Part shown: positions 17,822-26,836 of the stretch, in pieces
Layout of the letters: every line of letters begins with the position of its first letter
Position numbering within the stretch: position 1 is the stretch's first letter
Source of the DNA: Acidimicrobiales bacterium
GTDB taxonomy: Bacteria; Actinomycetota; Acidimicrobiia; Acidimicrobiales; Palsa-688
Assembly (NCBI GenBank): GCA_036378675.1
Contig: DASUWA010000016.1
Coordinates: 1-64,000, forward strand
DNA length: 64,000 bases
Direction: 5' to 3'
Translations under genes and position numbers: made by a program
Notes under the pieces: generated by a model
What the model was told of the DNA's origin: nothing
The model's input: only the letters and a program-made list of their open reading frames with translations
Database searches by the model: none

Positions 17822-18914
17822 TCAGCGATTGTCGCTCAGCAAAATCCGCCGGGCGCTTTTGCCGACCGACAGCAGTGATGGACAGAGCTCGATACCTGTC
17901 GCCCTAAGCCCGCGCCCGAAGGATATCCCTAGGCATACGATCGAACTGGTGAGCGCCCACCTCCGTCGTCGTAATGCGCCTCATCACCCCGCACGGCGTC
18001 GATGTATCGATGAATGGCAACTGCAGGGTCCAGGCCCAGGCCCGACAACGCCCGGGCGCACGCGCCCGCTGATCTTCGGCATCATGGCCGTCTGGAATGA
18101 AGAGGATGTGATTTATGCAGGAGTCCGTAACCTCCTGGACCAGGGGGTAGATCGCGTCTTTGTAGTCGATGACGGTAGCGACGACGCGACCGTAAGCGAG
18201 GCACTCGAGGCCGGTGCGGAAGTCACGAGGGACCCTCACGAAACGTTTCGTGAAACGGGAATGACTGCAAAGATTGCGACGCAAATATGGCAGCAGACCT
18301 ACGATGAAGGTCGAGATGTATGGTGGGTAATCGCAGACGGCGACGAGTTTCCGCGCGGTCCTAATGGGGCAACGATCAGAGAGCTCGTGGAGGAACTTCC
18401 GGACTGGGTGGACGTGGTGGGAAGTCGAGTTCTCGAGCACTATCCCAGAGGTCCGCGAGACTACGAGGTTCGCGAGCACCCGTTGCTTTCCTTGCCCTTG
18501 GCGACGTGGTACCGAAACCCGTACTGCAGCATGGGCCACTGGAAACATCAGCTCATACGGGTGCGTGAGCCCGGTGATGTCGTGCCGCTTCACGGGCATC
18601 ACACGGTCAAGACGAAAGACGGACGGCGAGCACGAGAGTTCTCGGCGAGCCTCCTTATGCATCATTTCCCATTTCGCAACCGCGACCACACGGAGGCAAG
18701 GCTGCGTCGGCTGGGGTCAAGAGGTGGTCGCTATGCCATGAGTCCCGATGCCTTCCTTATGGCACGACTCGAAGTGAGGCTGCGCATGCTCGATCACATC
18801 TACGAAGGTCGATTCGAACTACTGCCGAACCCATTCCCCGGCGAACGGAAGGTCGGCTTGGATGTCAAAGATTGGCGAGAGTTGATATCGACCGACGAGC
18901 GTCGAATGATGTGA
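17799..18914 (+). CDS. Glycosyltransferase family 2-like protein, paralogue of the 10760 gene
   Basis: The product is 371 residues. The start GTG 17799 has GGAG six bases upstream and lies inside the end of the previous gene; a start at 17670 would add 43 unlikely residues. After a basic 90-residue N-region comes the GT-A core LIFGIMAVWNEEDVIYAGV, VFVVDDGSDDATVSE, WWVIADGDEFPRGP (D-x-D at ADGD) and later MGHWKHQLIRVRE and HHFPFRNRDH. The same blocks occur in the minus-strand gene at 10760, so the two arose by duplication. Its gene converges with the GT4 gene ending at 18960. Confidence 0.8.
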   Translation: MVGVRSRDQRLSLSKIRRALLPTDSSDGQSSIPVALSPRPKDIPRHTIELVSAHLRRRNAPHHPARRRCIDEWQLQGPGPGPTTPGRTRPLIFGIMAVWNEEDVIYAGVRNLLDQGVDRVFVVDDGSDDATVSEALEAGAEVTRDPHETFRETGMTAKIATQIWQQTYDEGRDVWWVIADGDEFPRGPNGATIRELVEELPDWVDVVGSRVLEHYPRGPRDYEVREHPLLSLPLATWYRNPYCSMGHWKHQLIRVREPGDVVPLHGHHTVKTKDGRRAREFSASLLMHHFPFRNRDHTEARLRRLGSRGGRYAMSPDAFLMARLEVRLRMLDHIYEGRFELLPNPFPGERKVGLDVKDWRELISTDERRMM

Positions 18915-18959
18915 TCCACGAAGCATGGTGCGTGTGCGGCGGTGCCAAGATTAGCTGAG

Positions 18960-20078
18960 TCACGGATCGGCCAGACTCCGGTAGAGCGTCTCGATGCGAC
19001 GGACGGCCACGGTCACATCGAATGCATCGCCTCGCGTCTTGGCACCCTCCGTCAAACGCCTCCTCAGATCTCCGTCCCGAACAACCCGCGCTATGGCGTC
19101 GGCCAGAAGGTCCGCCCGTCGGGGTGGCACGACCAGACCATCCACCCCGTCCCGGAGCGCCTCTAGCACCCCGCCGACGTCAGTCGTCACGACTGGTAGA
19201 CCCATGACAAGCGCTTCCATGATTGAGACAGGAAATCCCTCGTGAAGAGACGACAGCACGTACACGTCCGAGGCAGCTAGGACCCGGAAAACATCGCGTC
19301 GAAGTCCGAGCAGTTGTACGCGGTCACCTAGTCCGAGACGGCTATGGAGTGCTCTCACCTCGTCTTCCAACGGCCCGTGGCCGATAAGCGCGAACCGTAC
19401 CGGAAGGCCGCGGCCGATGACCTCTTGGGCCGCCGCGAGCAACAAGGTGTGTCCTTTTTCGGGTCGGAAGTTCGCGACTGAGGTGACTAGCACCTCGTCG
19501 TCTGCCACCCTCAACTCTGCTCTCACAGCCTGGCGGAACTCCTTCGCGGATCGTGCCTCGGCTACTGGGACCCCATGGATGACGACCTCGGCCCTATCAC
19601 GAAGTGTTCGCGGCATGGCGTCACGGGCCGTATTGGACACCGCGATAATCGAATCGTTGAGCCCCAGGGTGATCCGGTTAGCCCAACGGCTAGGCCACCT
19701 AGTCCCATGCCAAATGTTGTGTTGCGTGTAGACGAGTTGTGGTCGTTCGGCTCGCGGGAGCGTCCGTGCCACAAGGCTGCCGATCGGCTGCACGTATGGC
19801 AGATGGGTGTGGAGTATGTCGATGGACTCTGAGCGGAGAAGCGCACGAAGGCGGGCCGCCCATCTCAAATCGAGATGACGGTCGCTGCCGAGGCATTTGG
19901 TGACGACTCCAGCCGACTCCAAGTCCGCCACGGCGCCGGCCCGCGATGGAAGGACGTATGCAGCGGAATATCTGAATCTCTCGTGGTCAGCGACCTTTGC
20001 AACGGAGGTGAGCAAACGCTCCGCGCCACCAAGGTCAAGTCCCTTGATCAACCACAGAACTCGAATCGGCCGAGGCAC
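18960..20078 (-). CDS. Glycosyltransferase family 4
   Basis: The 372-residue protein has the full GT-B layout: VLWLIKGLDLGGAERLL at the start, DILHTHLPYVQPIGSLVA, VTSVANFRPEKGHTLLLAA near residue 205, FALIGHGPLEDEVRAL, VQLLGLRRDVFRVLAASD and HEGFPVSIMEALVMGLPVV, the last being the E-x7-E donor site near residue 285. It starts at GTG 20078. It is the only gene on the minus strand between two plus-strand blocks, and its upstream region faces the ABC exporter genes. Confidence 0.86.
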   Translation of the reverse strand: MPRPIRVLWLIKGLDLGGAERLLTSVAKVADHERFRYSAAYVLPSRAGAVADLESAGVVTKCLGSDRHLDLRWAARLRALLRSESIDILHTHLPYVQPIGSLVARTLPRAERPQLVYTQHNIWHGTRWPSRWANRITLGLNDSIIAVSNTARDAMPRTLRDRAEVVIHGVPVAEARSAKEFRQAVRAELRVADDEVLVTSVANFRPEKGHTLLLAAAQEVIGRGLPVRFALIGHGPLEDEVRALHSRLGLGDRVQLLGLRRDVFRVLAASDVYVLSSLHEGFPVSIMEALVMGLPVVTTDVGGVLEALRDGVDGLVVPPRRADLLADAIARVVRDGDLRRRLTEGAKTRGDAFDVTVAVRRIETLYRSLADP

Positions 20079-20430
20079 TGGATAGCTCAGGAGGACGAAG
20101 GCCGAGCCGGCAGGCCCTCATCCACGAAGAATGGCGCTGAGGCACGTGACGGATGACGTCCGCGCCGACTTGGTCCCCTAACCAGCCTAACCCCTTGCTC
20201 TCCATGCCCGATCGGTCTGTCAGCCAGACAGATTGTCCATGCCGAGAGTAACAGGCTGGCGAAGGGCTTTGTGGCCGCAGCCAACAACCTTGGGCGAAGC
20301 CAGAAGGGATATGGGCCGTAATCGGCACATCGCAGGGCCGACCAAGGTCTTCCCGCCTGATGGGTTCCGATCGTTCTCGTGTGTCTATCGGTCCAGCGGT
20401 TGCGTGCGGTGGCTCCCGTCGTGGGACAAT
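20079..20430. other. Divergent intergenic region before the ABC exporter
   Basis: The 352 bases between the minus-strand GT4 and the plus-strand ABC ATPase hold no supported gene. An in-frame extension of the ATPase to 20233 is open but its sequence has no ABC similarity. The region contains a 6-bp inverted repeat TCTGTC-AGCCA-GACAGA at 20216-20232, which could be an operator. Confidence 0.45.
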
Positions 20431-21453
20431 ATGCATGTGGAGTGGGCGGTGGACGTTCGGAACCTGACAAAGGTCTACCTTCCCTCCCCTGGGTGGATGC
20501 GGATCCTTCTGAGATCGGCTATCTCCTCCCCGGTCACTGCCCTTGGAGGCATCTCACTTGCTGTGGCACCAGGAAAGATCTGTGCCATCGTTGGGCCCAA
20601 CGGTGCCGGCAAGTCGACTCTGTTCAGAGTGCTCACCGGTTTGACGTCGCCTACGTCAGGCCTCGTTCGGGTGTACGGAATCGACGTGTCATCGGCTCCT
20701 CGCTCGGCTCGGGCTCTGATCGGGTTCGTCCCCTCCGGCGACCAGACTCTGTATCTTCGTCTCTCCTCGGTCGACAACCTGCTCTTCCACGGTCAGTTGG
20801 CAGGCCTGAGCGGTCGTCCATTGCGCCAACGAATCGACGAAGTCCTCGAGATCGTCGGTCTAAGCGGCGCCGCGGAGAGGGTCGGATTCGCGCTGTCAGC
20901 GGGTATGCGAGCCCGTCTCCAACTGGCCCGTGCGCTCCTTCACCGCCCCCGCGTCCTGATCCTCGATGAGCCCACCGCGGCCGTTGATCCGGTGGGCTCG
21001 TATGAACTCCTCCAGGTCATCGAGAAGGTCGCCGCCGACGATGGCATCGCCGTTCTGCTTAGTTCACATCGGCTGGATGAGATCGAAGCGCTTCGCGGCC
21101 GCGTCGTCCTTATGCTCGGTGGAAACATCATCTTCGACGGCGACCTCGAGACGCTGATGACTCAGACGCGACGGCGAACGATCAACCTTCGCTTCGCGAC
21201 TGTCGGCCAAAAGGATCAGGCTGAACGGCAGCTATCACTCCTTCCTGAACTGGAGATCGTCTGGAACCCGGACCTCGGGCCAACCGAGTTCTCGGCCTTG
21301 ACCGAAATGACGGTCGGCACCGTTGTATCCCGGCTAGACGGTCTGCTCGAAGGCATGTTGGCGATCGAGGAAGCCCGACTCCCGCTGCGGGATCTCATCC
21401 TGGACCTACTGCAGCGCGTCGGCGGTCGCGAGAGGGATGTCAACGCGCCGTGA
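20431..21453 (+). CDS. ABC transporter ATP-binding protein
   Basis: The 340-residue protein has Walker A GPNGAGKST at residues 55-63, Walker B VLILDEPT near residue 175, an H-loop in LLSSHRLDE and a D-loop AAVDP. The signature motif reads LSAGM instead of LSGGQ, which is unusual. The last 100 residues are an accessory domain as in drug- and polymer-export ATPases. I start it at ATG 20431 (MHVEWAVDVRNLTKVY). It overlaps the permease gene by GTGA and the two form a complete ABC-2 type exporter, probably for the glycan or another envelope polymer given the context. Confidence 0.87.
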   Translation: MHVEWAVDVRNLTKVYLPSPGWMRILLRSAISSPVTALGGISLAVAPGKICAIVGPNGAGKSTLFRVLTGLTSPTSGLVRVYGIDVSSAPRSARALIGFVPSGDQTLYLRLSSVDNLLFHGQLAGLSGRPLRQRIDEVLEIVGLSGAAERVGFALSAGMRARLQLARALLHRPRVLILDEPTAAVDPVGSYELLQVIEKVAADDGIAVLLSSHRLDEIEALRGRVVLMLGGNIIFDGDLETLMTQTRRRTINLRFATVGQKDQAERQLSLLPELEIVWNPDLGPTEFSALTEMTVGTVVSRLDGLLEGMLAIEEARLPLRDLILDLLQRVGGRERDVNAP

Positions 21454-22295
21454 CCGCAACGTTGACGTCGGCATTCGTCCCGTCTCGTGTCCAGAGAGCC
21501 GGGACCGTCACTTGGGCGTTCCTGAGGATGGGTGCCCGCGCCACGTTCAGCTATCCGTTGTCGTTCGTTCTGCTACAGCTCGGCGCCCTGTTCCAGCTCG
21601 TCGGATTCTTGTTTCTTTCCCATTTCACCGTTAGCTCGGCGAGTCTCGGTTCGGGTTATCTTGCCTTCTCAGCCATCGGCCTCGCCGCAAGCCAAATCAC
21701 TAGCGGTGGCATCCTCGGTCTGGGCCAGGAGTTGGAATGGGCGATCGAGCAAGGACGGCTCGAGATGCTGCTCATTGAGCCAATCTCTTGGCGCCTGATT
21801 CCGGTCGCCCTTGCGGCCTGGCCCATGCTGTACCGGCTCGCGAATGGCCTGGTGATCCTGCTGGCGGCCTGGGGATTCGGCGCAGCGATAGGCATACATG
21901 ACCTGGCTGCTCTGACCGGGCTCCTGGTTCTCGCGATGGGAAGCAGCCTCGTGATTGGAGTCGCAGCAGGAGCGCTGCGTGTTCTGGCCAAGCGAGGTGA
22001 CCCTATAGCCACCGTTTACGGGATGTCGGCGCAAATTCTCAGCGGGGTCTTCGTGCCCATCAACGTCTTCCCGCTGCCTCTGCGGGTGATCGCCTGGTTC
22101 TTTCCAAATACTTACCTGAATGCCGGTATGAGGAAGGTGTTGATGGCTCATTCAAGCCACGTCTATGGGCCGACCTCCGGCGAAGCCATCCTGCTGCTGT
22201 TTGGGTTCTGTGTAGTTTTGCTGCCCTTGAGCATGTGGATCTTCGGGCGCAGCCTCGAGACCGGTCGCAAATACGGAGTCCTGGCGGGCTACTGA
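21450..22295 (+). CDS. ABC-2 type transporter permease
   Basis: The 281-residue protein has six hydrophobic segments (about residues 36-57, 68-88, 115-140, 150-175, 190-215 and 250-270) and the ABC-2 region GVFVPINVFPLPLRVIAWFFPNTYL between the fifth and sixth. Its GTG start overlaps the TGA of the ATPase gene (GTGA), so the two proteins are made in equal amounts. It would form a homodimeric channel in the cytoplasmic membrane. The cargo is inferred from neighbours to be a surface polysaccharide or its lipid-linked precursor. Confidence 0.85.
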   Translation: MTATLTSAFVPSRVQRAGTVTWAFLRMGARATFSYPLSFVLLQLGALFQLVGFLFLSHFTVSSASLGSGYLAFSAIGLAASQITSGGILGLGQELEWAIEQGRLEMLLIEPISWRLIPVALAAWPMLYRLANGLVILLAAWGFGAAIGIHDLAALTGLLVLAMGSSLVIGVAAGALRVLAKRGDPIATVYGMSAQILSGVFVPINVFPLPLRVIAWFFPNTYLNAGMRKVLMAHSSHVYGPTSGEAILLLFGFCVVLLPLSMWIFGRSLETGRKYGVLAGY

Positions 22296-22367
22296 TCGGA
22301 CTCGACGCTTGCGAACTACGAGGGTCGGTCTATTCTGTTGGATACGGGGATCTAAGGGGGCTGGGGC

Positions 22368-23624
22368 ATGCCGCTCGTGGTAATCGTTGGACAAGGGTAC
22401 GTGGGGCTACCACTATCTATGCGGGCAGTGGCGGTGGGACACAACGTCGTCGGCTTCGATGTCGATGAGCAGCGGGTAAAACGACTTGCAGCGGGGGACT
22501 CGTACGTGGAGGACGTGCGGTCAGAGGTGCTCAACTTGGCTCTGGCCAGCGGGCGGTACCTCCCGACGACCGATGGCCAAGCTTGCGGGGGCTTCGATGT
22601 CGGCGTGATCACCGTGCCCACGCCACTGAGAGAAGGGGTGCCCGACCTCTCCTTCATAGAAAGCGCGGGCGAGCTGCTTGGTCGCAACCTTCGCCGGGGA
22701 TCTACAGTCGTACTCGAGTCGACCACCTACCCCGGAACGACGGTCGAGCTGCTGGTACCGATTCTCGAGGAGACCTCCGGATTGACGGCGGGAGAGGCAT
22801 TCCACGTCGGCTACAGCCCAGAGCGCATCGACCCTGGCAACCGGGTTTGGTCGCTGATGAACACACCAAAAGTGGTATCGGGGATCGATGATGAGTCCCT
22901 TGCCAGCGTGAGAGCGTTCTACGACAGCCTGGTGGGATCGACTGTCCCCGTGAGCCGCACCCAGGAAGCCGAGCTCGTCAAACTCATCGAGAACACGTTC
23001 CGTCACGTCAACGTCGCGTTGGTCAATGAAATTGCGATGTTTGCAGCCGATCTCGGCATCGACGTGTGGGAGGCACTCGAGGCGGCCAAAACGAAACCCT
23101 TCGGCTTCATGGGGTTCACGCCCGGTCCAGGGGTCGGCGGACACTGCCTCCCCGTGGACCCGAGCTACTTGTCGTGGAGGGTGAAAAGGAGGGCCGGCGA
23201 GACCTTCCGATTTGTTGAGCTTGCCAACGACGTGAACGACCATATGCCTCGTTATGTGGTACGGCGGGTAACACTTTCGTTGAACCGGCGCCGGCTACCT
23301 GTCAACGGCACGCGACTCCTTCTGCTGGGCCTCGCTTACAAATCAAACACAGGCGACTCCAGGGAATCGCCGGCTCTGGTGGTAGCCGACCAACTTGTTG
23401 GACTCGGTGCCGAAGTCCGTGCGGTCGACCCCTATGTCGAGCCAAGTCGAATTGATCCCCGAATGACCCTTGTTGACCTCACCGCGGAGGAGCTTTGCTG
23501 GGCTGATTGCGTGATCGTTCTGACCGATCATGATGTGTTCGACTGGCAGATAGTGAAAGGCCACGCGAAGTTCATTTTTGACACCCGCCATCGTTTGGAC
23601 GGTGCGAACGTCGAGCACCTGTGA
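22368..23624 (+). CDS. Nucleotide-sugar 6-dehydrogenase (UDP-GlcNAc/ManNAc dehydrogenase type)
   Basis: The 418-residue protein oxidises a UDP-hexose at C6 to the uronic acid with two NAD+. It has the NAD site GQGYVGLPLSMRAVAVGHNVVGFD at the start, TVPTPLREG, the GYSPERIDPGN block, K in ELVKLIENTFRHVN and the catalytic cysteine at about residue 260 in GPGVGGHCLPVDP. The GGHC-x-PVDP form is typical of WbpA/WbpO/TviB-type enzymes acting on N-acetylhexosamines, rather than of UDP-glucose dehydrogenase. The ribosome site is a G-rich run directly upstream. Its stop lies one base from the stop of the convergent epimerase gene. It would supply a HexNAc-uronic acid for the glycan. Confidence 0.88.
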   Translation: MPLVVIVGQGYVGLPLSMRAVAVGHNVVGFDVDEQRVKRLAAGDSYVEDVRSEVLNLALASGRYLPTTDGQACGGFDVGVITVPTPLREGVPDLSFIESAGELLGRNLRRGSTVVLESTTYPGTTVELLVPILEETSGLTAGEAFHVGYSPERIDPGNRVWSLMNTPKVVSGIDDESLASVRAFYDSLVGSTVPVSRTQEAELVKLIENTFRHVNVALVNEIAMFAADLGIDVWEALEAAKTKPFGFMGFTPGPGVGGHCLPVDPSYLSWRVKRRAGETFRFVELANDVNDHMPRYVVRRVTLSLNRRRLPVNGTRLLLLGLAYKSNTGDSRESPALVVADQLVGLGAEVRAVDPYVEPSRIDPRMTLVDLTAEELCWADCVIVLTDHDVFDWQIVKGHAKFIFDTRHRLDGANVEHL

Positions 23625-23625
23625 G

Positions 23626-24552
23626 CTATCGCTCGGTGAACCAGGCGACTGTGCGTGCGAGGCCTTCTTCGAATCCAACGGCCGGGGACCATCCGAGATC
23701 CGCTGCTGCAGCCGCCAGGTCGGCCCGGCTGCGGCGAATGTCGCCAGCTCGGGGCTCGACGTGTCTCAGCGACGCCTGCGTCTCCGTCAACCGTTCGAGT
23801 ATGGTGACGATCTCCAACAGGTTGTGTTCGCTGCCTCCCGCGATGTTGTAGACGTGGCCCGCGCATATCTCCGAGGGTGTCTGCGCCGCCGAGACGATGC
23901 CGGCTACTGCGTCATCGACGTACGTGAAGTCACGGCTCTGTAAACCATCACCGTGAACCTCTATTTCCGAGCGAGCGCGGAGCGCCGCAATGAAGATGGG
24001 AATCACCGCAGCGTATGCGCTATCGGGGCGCTGGCGGGGTCCGAACACATTGAAGAACCGAATAGATACGGTCTCAACACCGTGCAGCTCCCAGTAGACA
24101 CGGGCGTAGTGCTCGCCCGCCATCTTGGAGACTGCATACGGCGAGCGGGGCATCAGAGGTGCTGATTCCGGGGTCGGCGTTATCGACGCGCCTCCGTAGA
24201 CAGACGACGACGAAGCGCAGATGACCCGTCGTACCCCGTTCTGCCTTGCAGCCTCCAGTACCGAGAGGGTTCCCCGTGTGTTGGAACGGTCGGTCGAGAG
24301 TGGGTCTTGAACGGATCGCAACACCGCACGCGCGGCAGCTAGGTGGAAGACCACCTCCGCACCCCTCGTGGCTTCGAGTGCGGCGTCGGCATCGGCGACG
24401 TCTACCGTGAGCAGCCTGGCGTCGGCGTTGACGTGCTCGGCATATCCGGTGCTGAGGTTGTCTAGCACCGTCACCTCGTGGCCGGCCGCTAAGAGCACGT
24501 CGACCAGGTTGGATCCGATGAACCCTGCCCCGCCTGACACCGCTGTTCGCAT
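23626..24552 (-). CDS. NAD-dependent epimerase (UDP-hexose 4-epimerase type)
   Basis: The 308-residue extended SDR enzyme has GGAGFIGSNLVDVLLAAGH for NAD binding, the catalytic S-S-S-V-Y-G block, Y-x-x-x-K in SPYAVSKMAGEHYAR near residue 145, and IRFFNVFGPRQRPDSAYAAVI for substrate binding. This matches the GalE/WbpP group that inverts C4 of UDP-glucose or UDP-GlcNAc. Start is ATG 24552; a reading from 24633 adds 27 non-conserved residues. Facing the C6 dehydrogenase gene, it would allow a UDP-GalNAcA-type precursor (WbpO/WbpP pairing is known); specificity is inferred. Confidence 0.85.
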   Translation of the reverse strand: MRTAVSGGAGFIGSNLVDVLLAAGHEVTVLDNLSTGYAEHVNADARLLTVDVADADAALEATRGAEVVFHLAAARAVLRSVQDPLSTDRSNTRGTLSVLEAARQNGVRRVICASSSSVYGGASITPTPESAPLMPRSPYAVSKMAGEHYARVYWELHGVETVSIRFFNVFGPRQRPDSAYAAVIPIFIAALRARSEIEVHGDGLQSRDFTYVDDAVAGIVSAAQTPSEICAGHVYNIAGGSEHNLLEIVTILERLTETQASLRHVEPRAGDIRRSRADLAAAAADLGWSPAVGFEEGLARTVAWFTER

Positions 24553-24736
24553 CCCTACATCTTGGCGCGTGTCCCTTGATCTCGCCCGGATACTTGATTC
24601 GCGACGAACCTCAAATCGCAGCGGAGACGCCACAGTCGACGGCCCCTACATCAGAGGCTTCCCCCGACCGCGTCGATCAGGCGATCGCGAGTTCTGTCGT
24701 AGCGCGAAGGCTTGCAGCGTCACGAGCACGGTCTGA

Positions 24737-26809
24737 CTAGCAGACCGTCTCTCTTTGAGGTGCCGCGTTGGATCCATAGCTGTTGCCGCACTGGGAGATC
24801 CCCGACGACGGAGGCCCGGACCAGACTCCCTGACCGTTGCTGCTGCTGTCTATCTCGAGCACCTGGGCGGCGTCCTCGACGTTGTTGTTCTGCACGGACA
24901 CGTTGGTCGAGCCTTGGATGCTGATGGCAACAGGCTGCTGATAGACATGCGGGGGTGTCGGGTTGCATAAGAGGGTGCCGTTGATGTCCTGGTCGTAACA
25001 GTTTTGCGGCATGGTGTTCCCGGCGATCAGCCCACCGGTCACGAGCTGGAAGTCGACCGAATCGACATAGGAGGATTGGAATGGCGTGTCCCAGGTGTTG
25101 TTCGTAACCCGAATGTTCTGGACGTAAGGGTCGGGGTTCAGTCCGTTGACCGTGACCTCCGGTCCAGCCTGGCTATCGTAGCTGTTGTGGTCAAACGTGA
25201 TGTTCTCGGCGGTGCAGTCGGGTCCGCACTGGACCGCTATTGAGAAGAAAGCCACTCCAGAGTAGGTGTCGCCGTGCTCGGTGACGTTCGCCCACCCGGC
25301 CCCAGAGCAGCCCGTCGTACAACCAACTGGGTCGGTCGGCGAGTTACCGTCATCCTCCATGTCCATCGCGTCGTAAGCGACCTGTGAGAAGGTGTTACCG
25401 GATAAAGCGAAATGTTCGCCACCGTTGGACGACCAGCCGTGCCGTGCCAGATGGTCGCAATGGTTGCCGGTGAATGTCCAACCGTTGAGCCAACCGTGTA
25501 CCCCTGAGTCTGCGGTGAAGCCCCCGACTTGGGCGCAGTCACCCCACACATGGCTGATCGTGCTCCCTTTAATCGTGATGTTTGAGCCACTGGACACAAT
25601 GAATCCGGCTTGGCTTTCAAGAGCCGAGTCGTAGCAGTTGTAGTAGGGCGTGTCGGTGCAGTTTTGCGGCCCGGTGAAGTTCACATCGTTGACGGTGATA
25701 TTCGTCGAATCATCGATGAGCATGAACGCTCTGCTGTTGTTGTTTCCGCTGCCAACGAGGTTAGGCACCATATAGTACGGATAGTGCGGACCATCAGGCT
25801 CGCCGTAATCGATCCCTATATAGGGCGCGCCCGTGCCGTTGGTTAGGGCTTCAAACTTTGCGCCATTCCCTTGAACAGTGACCCAGGACTGCTGCCAGAT
25901 CGGGATCGTCTCTTCCACTTCGTAACACGCGGTTGACGGGAACGACACGACCGTTGGACTGGTGCTCGTTCCGTTCGGAAGGCTGGCAATCCACGCGTCA
26001 AGCGCTGGGGCTACATCGGTCGAGCAATTGGCAGCAATGGACTCTGGCGGGATGTAGACGACGCCGGGTGTCGTGATCTGGATGCCTGCGCTAGGACTGA
26101 AGGTGAAGATGCCACCGTCCGAAGCCACCAACCAATAACCACCACCGCCCGGCACCGCCGCCATACCCACAACCGGCTTGTTAAGCGGAGTCGCGCCAGT
26201 CGAGCCGTAGAAGCCTGCACCGGGCCCAAAAGTAAAGATGCCACCGTCCGAAGCCACCAACCAATAACCACCACCGCCCGGCACCGCCGCCATACCCACA
26301 ACCGGCTTATTTAGGTGGACACCGCCCATCGATCCGTAGAAGGGTGCGTTGAACGCGAAGACCCCTCCGTCTGAGGCGACCATCCAGTACCCGCCGGTAG
26401 CCGTATCGGCGGCGATCCCGACGATCGGCGCGTTCAGATGCGTGGCCCCCAGCGAGCCGAAGAAGTTGGCACCTGGCCCGAACGAAAACAGACCACCGTC
26501 AGATCCGACAATCCAGTATCCGGTTCCGTCTGCAGCTGCTGCCATCCCCACGATGGGACTGTTCAGTCGAATGGCACCGGTCGAACCGTAGAAGTTTGCT
26601 CCCATCGGGGCGCCCGATGGCGCCGAAGAACTGGAGATCTGGGGTGAACCGGGGTTTGACGGACCTGGCTGTGCCTGTACCGGGACGTCACCGTGAGATA
26701 CCCCGATGATCAGGCCGCAGAGAAACAGCGCAACGAGGAGGAGGATTCTCCGCGTCAAAGACGTGCGCAGAGACCCTGTCTCGGGGAGCCTGTTCCCCTT
26801 TAACCGCAT
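24737..26809 (-). CDS. Exported repeat plus right-handed beta-helix protein
   Basis: The 690-residue protein has a signal or anchor segment at about residues 20-36 (RRILLLVALFLCGLIIG). Four 43-residue repeats follow (about 70-243), each with FYGS-x-G, LN-x-P-x-VG-x-A and GGYW-x-VASDGG-x-F-x-F, an array common in secreted proteins of Acidimicrobiia-like bacteria. Residues about 255-690 look like a parallel beta-helix of the pectate-lyase or Asn-ladder type (SGSNITIKGSTISHV, NITVNDVNFTG, NVSVQNNNVED). It could be a polysaccharide lyase or a surface adhesin; no catalytic residues can be named. The ribosome site is buried in a hairpin (26812-26836). Confidence 0.75.
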   Translation of the reverse strand: MRLKGNRLPETGSLRTSLTRRILLLVALFLCGLIIGVSHGDVPVQAQPGPSNPGSPQISSSSAPSGAPMGANFYGSTGAIRLNSPIVGMAAAADGTGYWIVGSDGGLFSFGPGANFFGSLGATHLNAPIVGIAADTATGGYWMVASDGGVFAFNAPFYGSMGGVHLNKPVVGMAAVPGGGGYWLVASDGGIFTFGPGAGFYGSTGATPLNKPVVGMAAVPGGGGYWLVASDGGIFTFSPSAGIQITTPGVVYIPPESIAANCSTDVAPALDAWIASLPNGTSTSPTVVSFPSTACYEVEETIPIWQQSWVTVQGNGAKFEALTNGTGAPYIGIDYGEPDGPHYPYYMVPNLVGSGNNNSRAFMLIDDSTNITVNDVNFTGPQNCTDTPYYNCYDSALESQAGFIVSSGSNITIKGSTISHVWGDCAQVGGFTADSGVHGWLNGWTFTGNHCDHLARHGWSSNGGEHFALSGNTFSQVAYDAMDMEDDGNSPTDPVGCTTGCSGAGWANVTEHGDTYSGVAFFSIAVQCGPDCTAENITFDHNSYDSQAGPEVTVNGLNPDPYVQNIRVTNNTWDTPFQSSYVDSVDFQLVTGGLIAGNTMPQNCYDQDINGTLLCNPTPPHVYQQPVAISIQGSTNVSVQNNNVEDAAQVLEIDSSSNGQGVWSGPPSSGISQCGNSYGSNAAPQRETVC
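26104..26319 (-). repeat. Two nearly identical 129-bp units in the repeat-protein gene
   Basis: The third and fourth protein repeats are almost identical in DNA over about 85 bases (26104-26190 against 26233-26319, offset 129). The other two units are much more diverged, so this is a recent duplication or gene conversion. Confidence 0.8.
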
Positions 26810-26811
26810 TT

Positions 26812-26836
26812 CTCCTGTATCTGTCGAATACAGGAG
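26812..26836 (-). promoter_or_regulatory. Hairpin that hides the ribosome binding site
   Basis: On the minus strand, CTCCTGTAT and ATACAGGAG form a perfect 9-bp stem with a 7-base loop, ending two bases before the ATG at 26809. The AGGAG of the ribosome site is the 3-prime arm and CTCCT is its exact pairing partner. Translation would need the stem to open, as in a thermosensor, a protein operator, or a stem opened by a trans-acting RNA. Confidence 0.55.
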
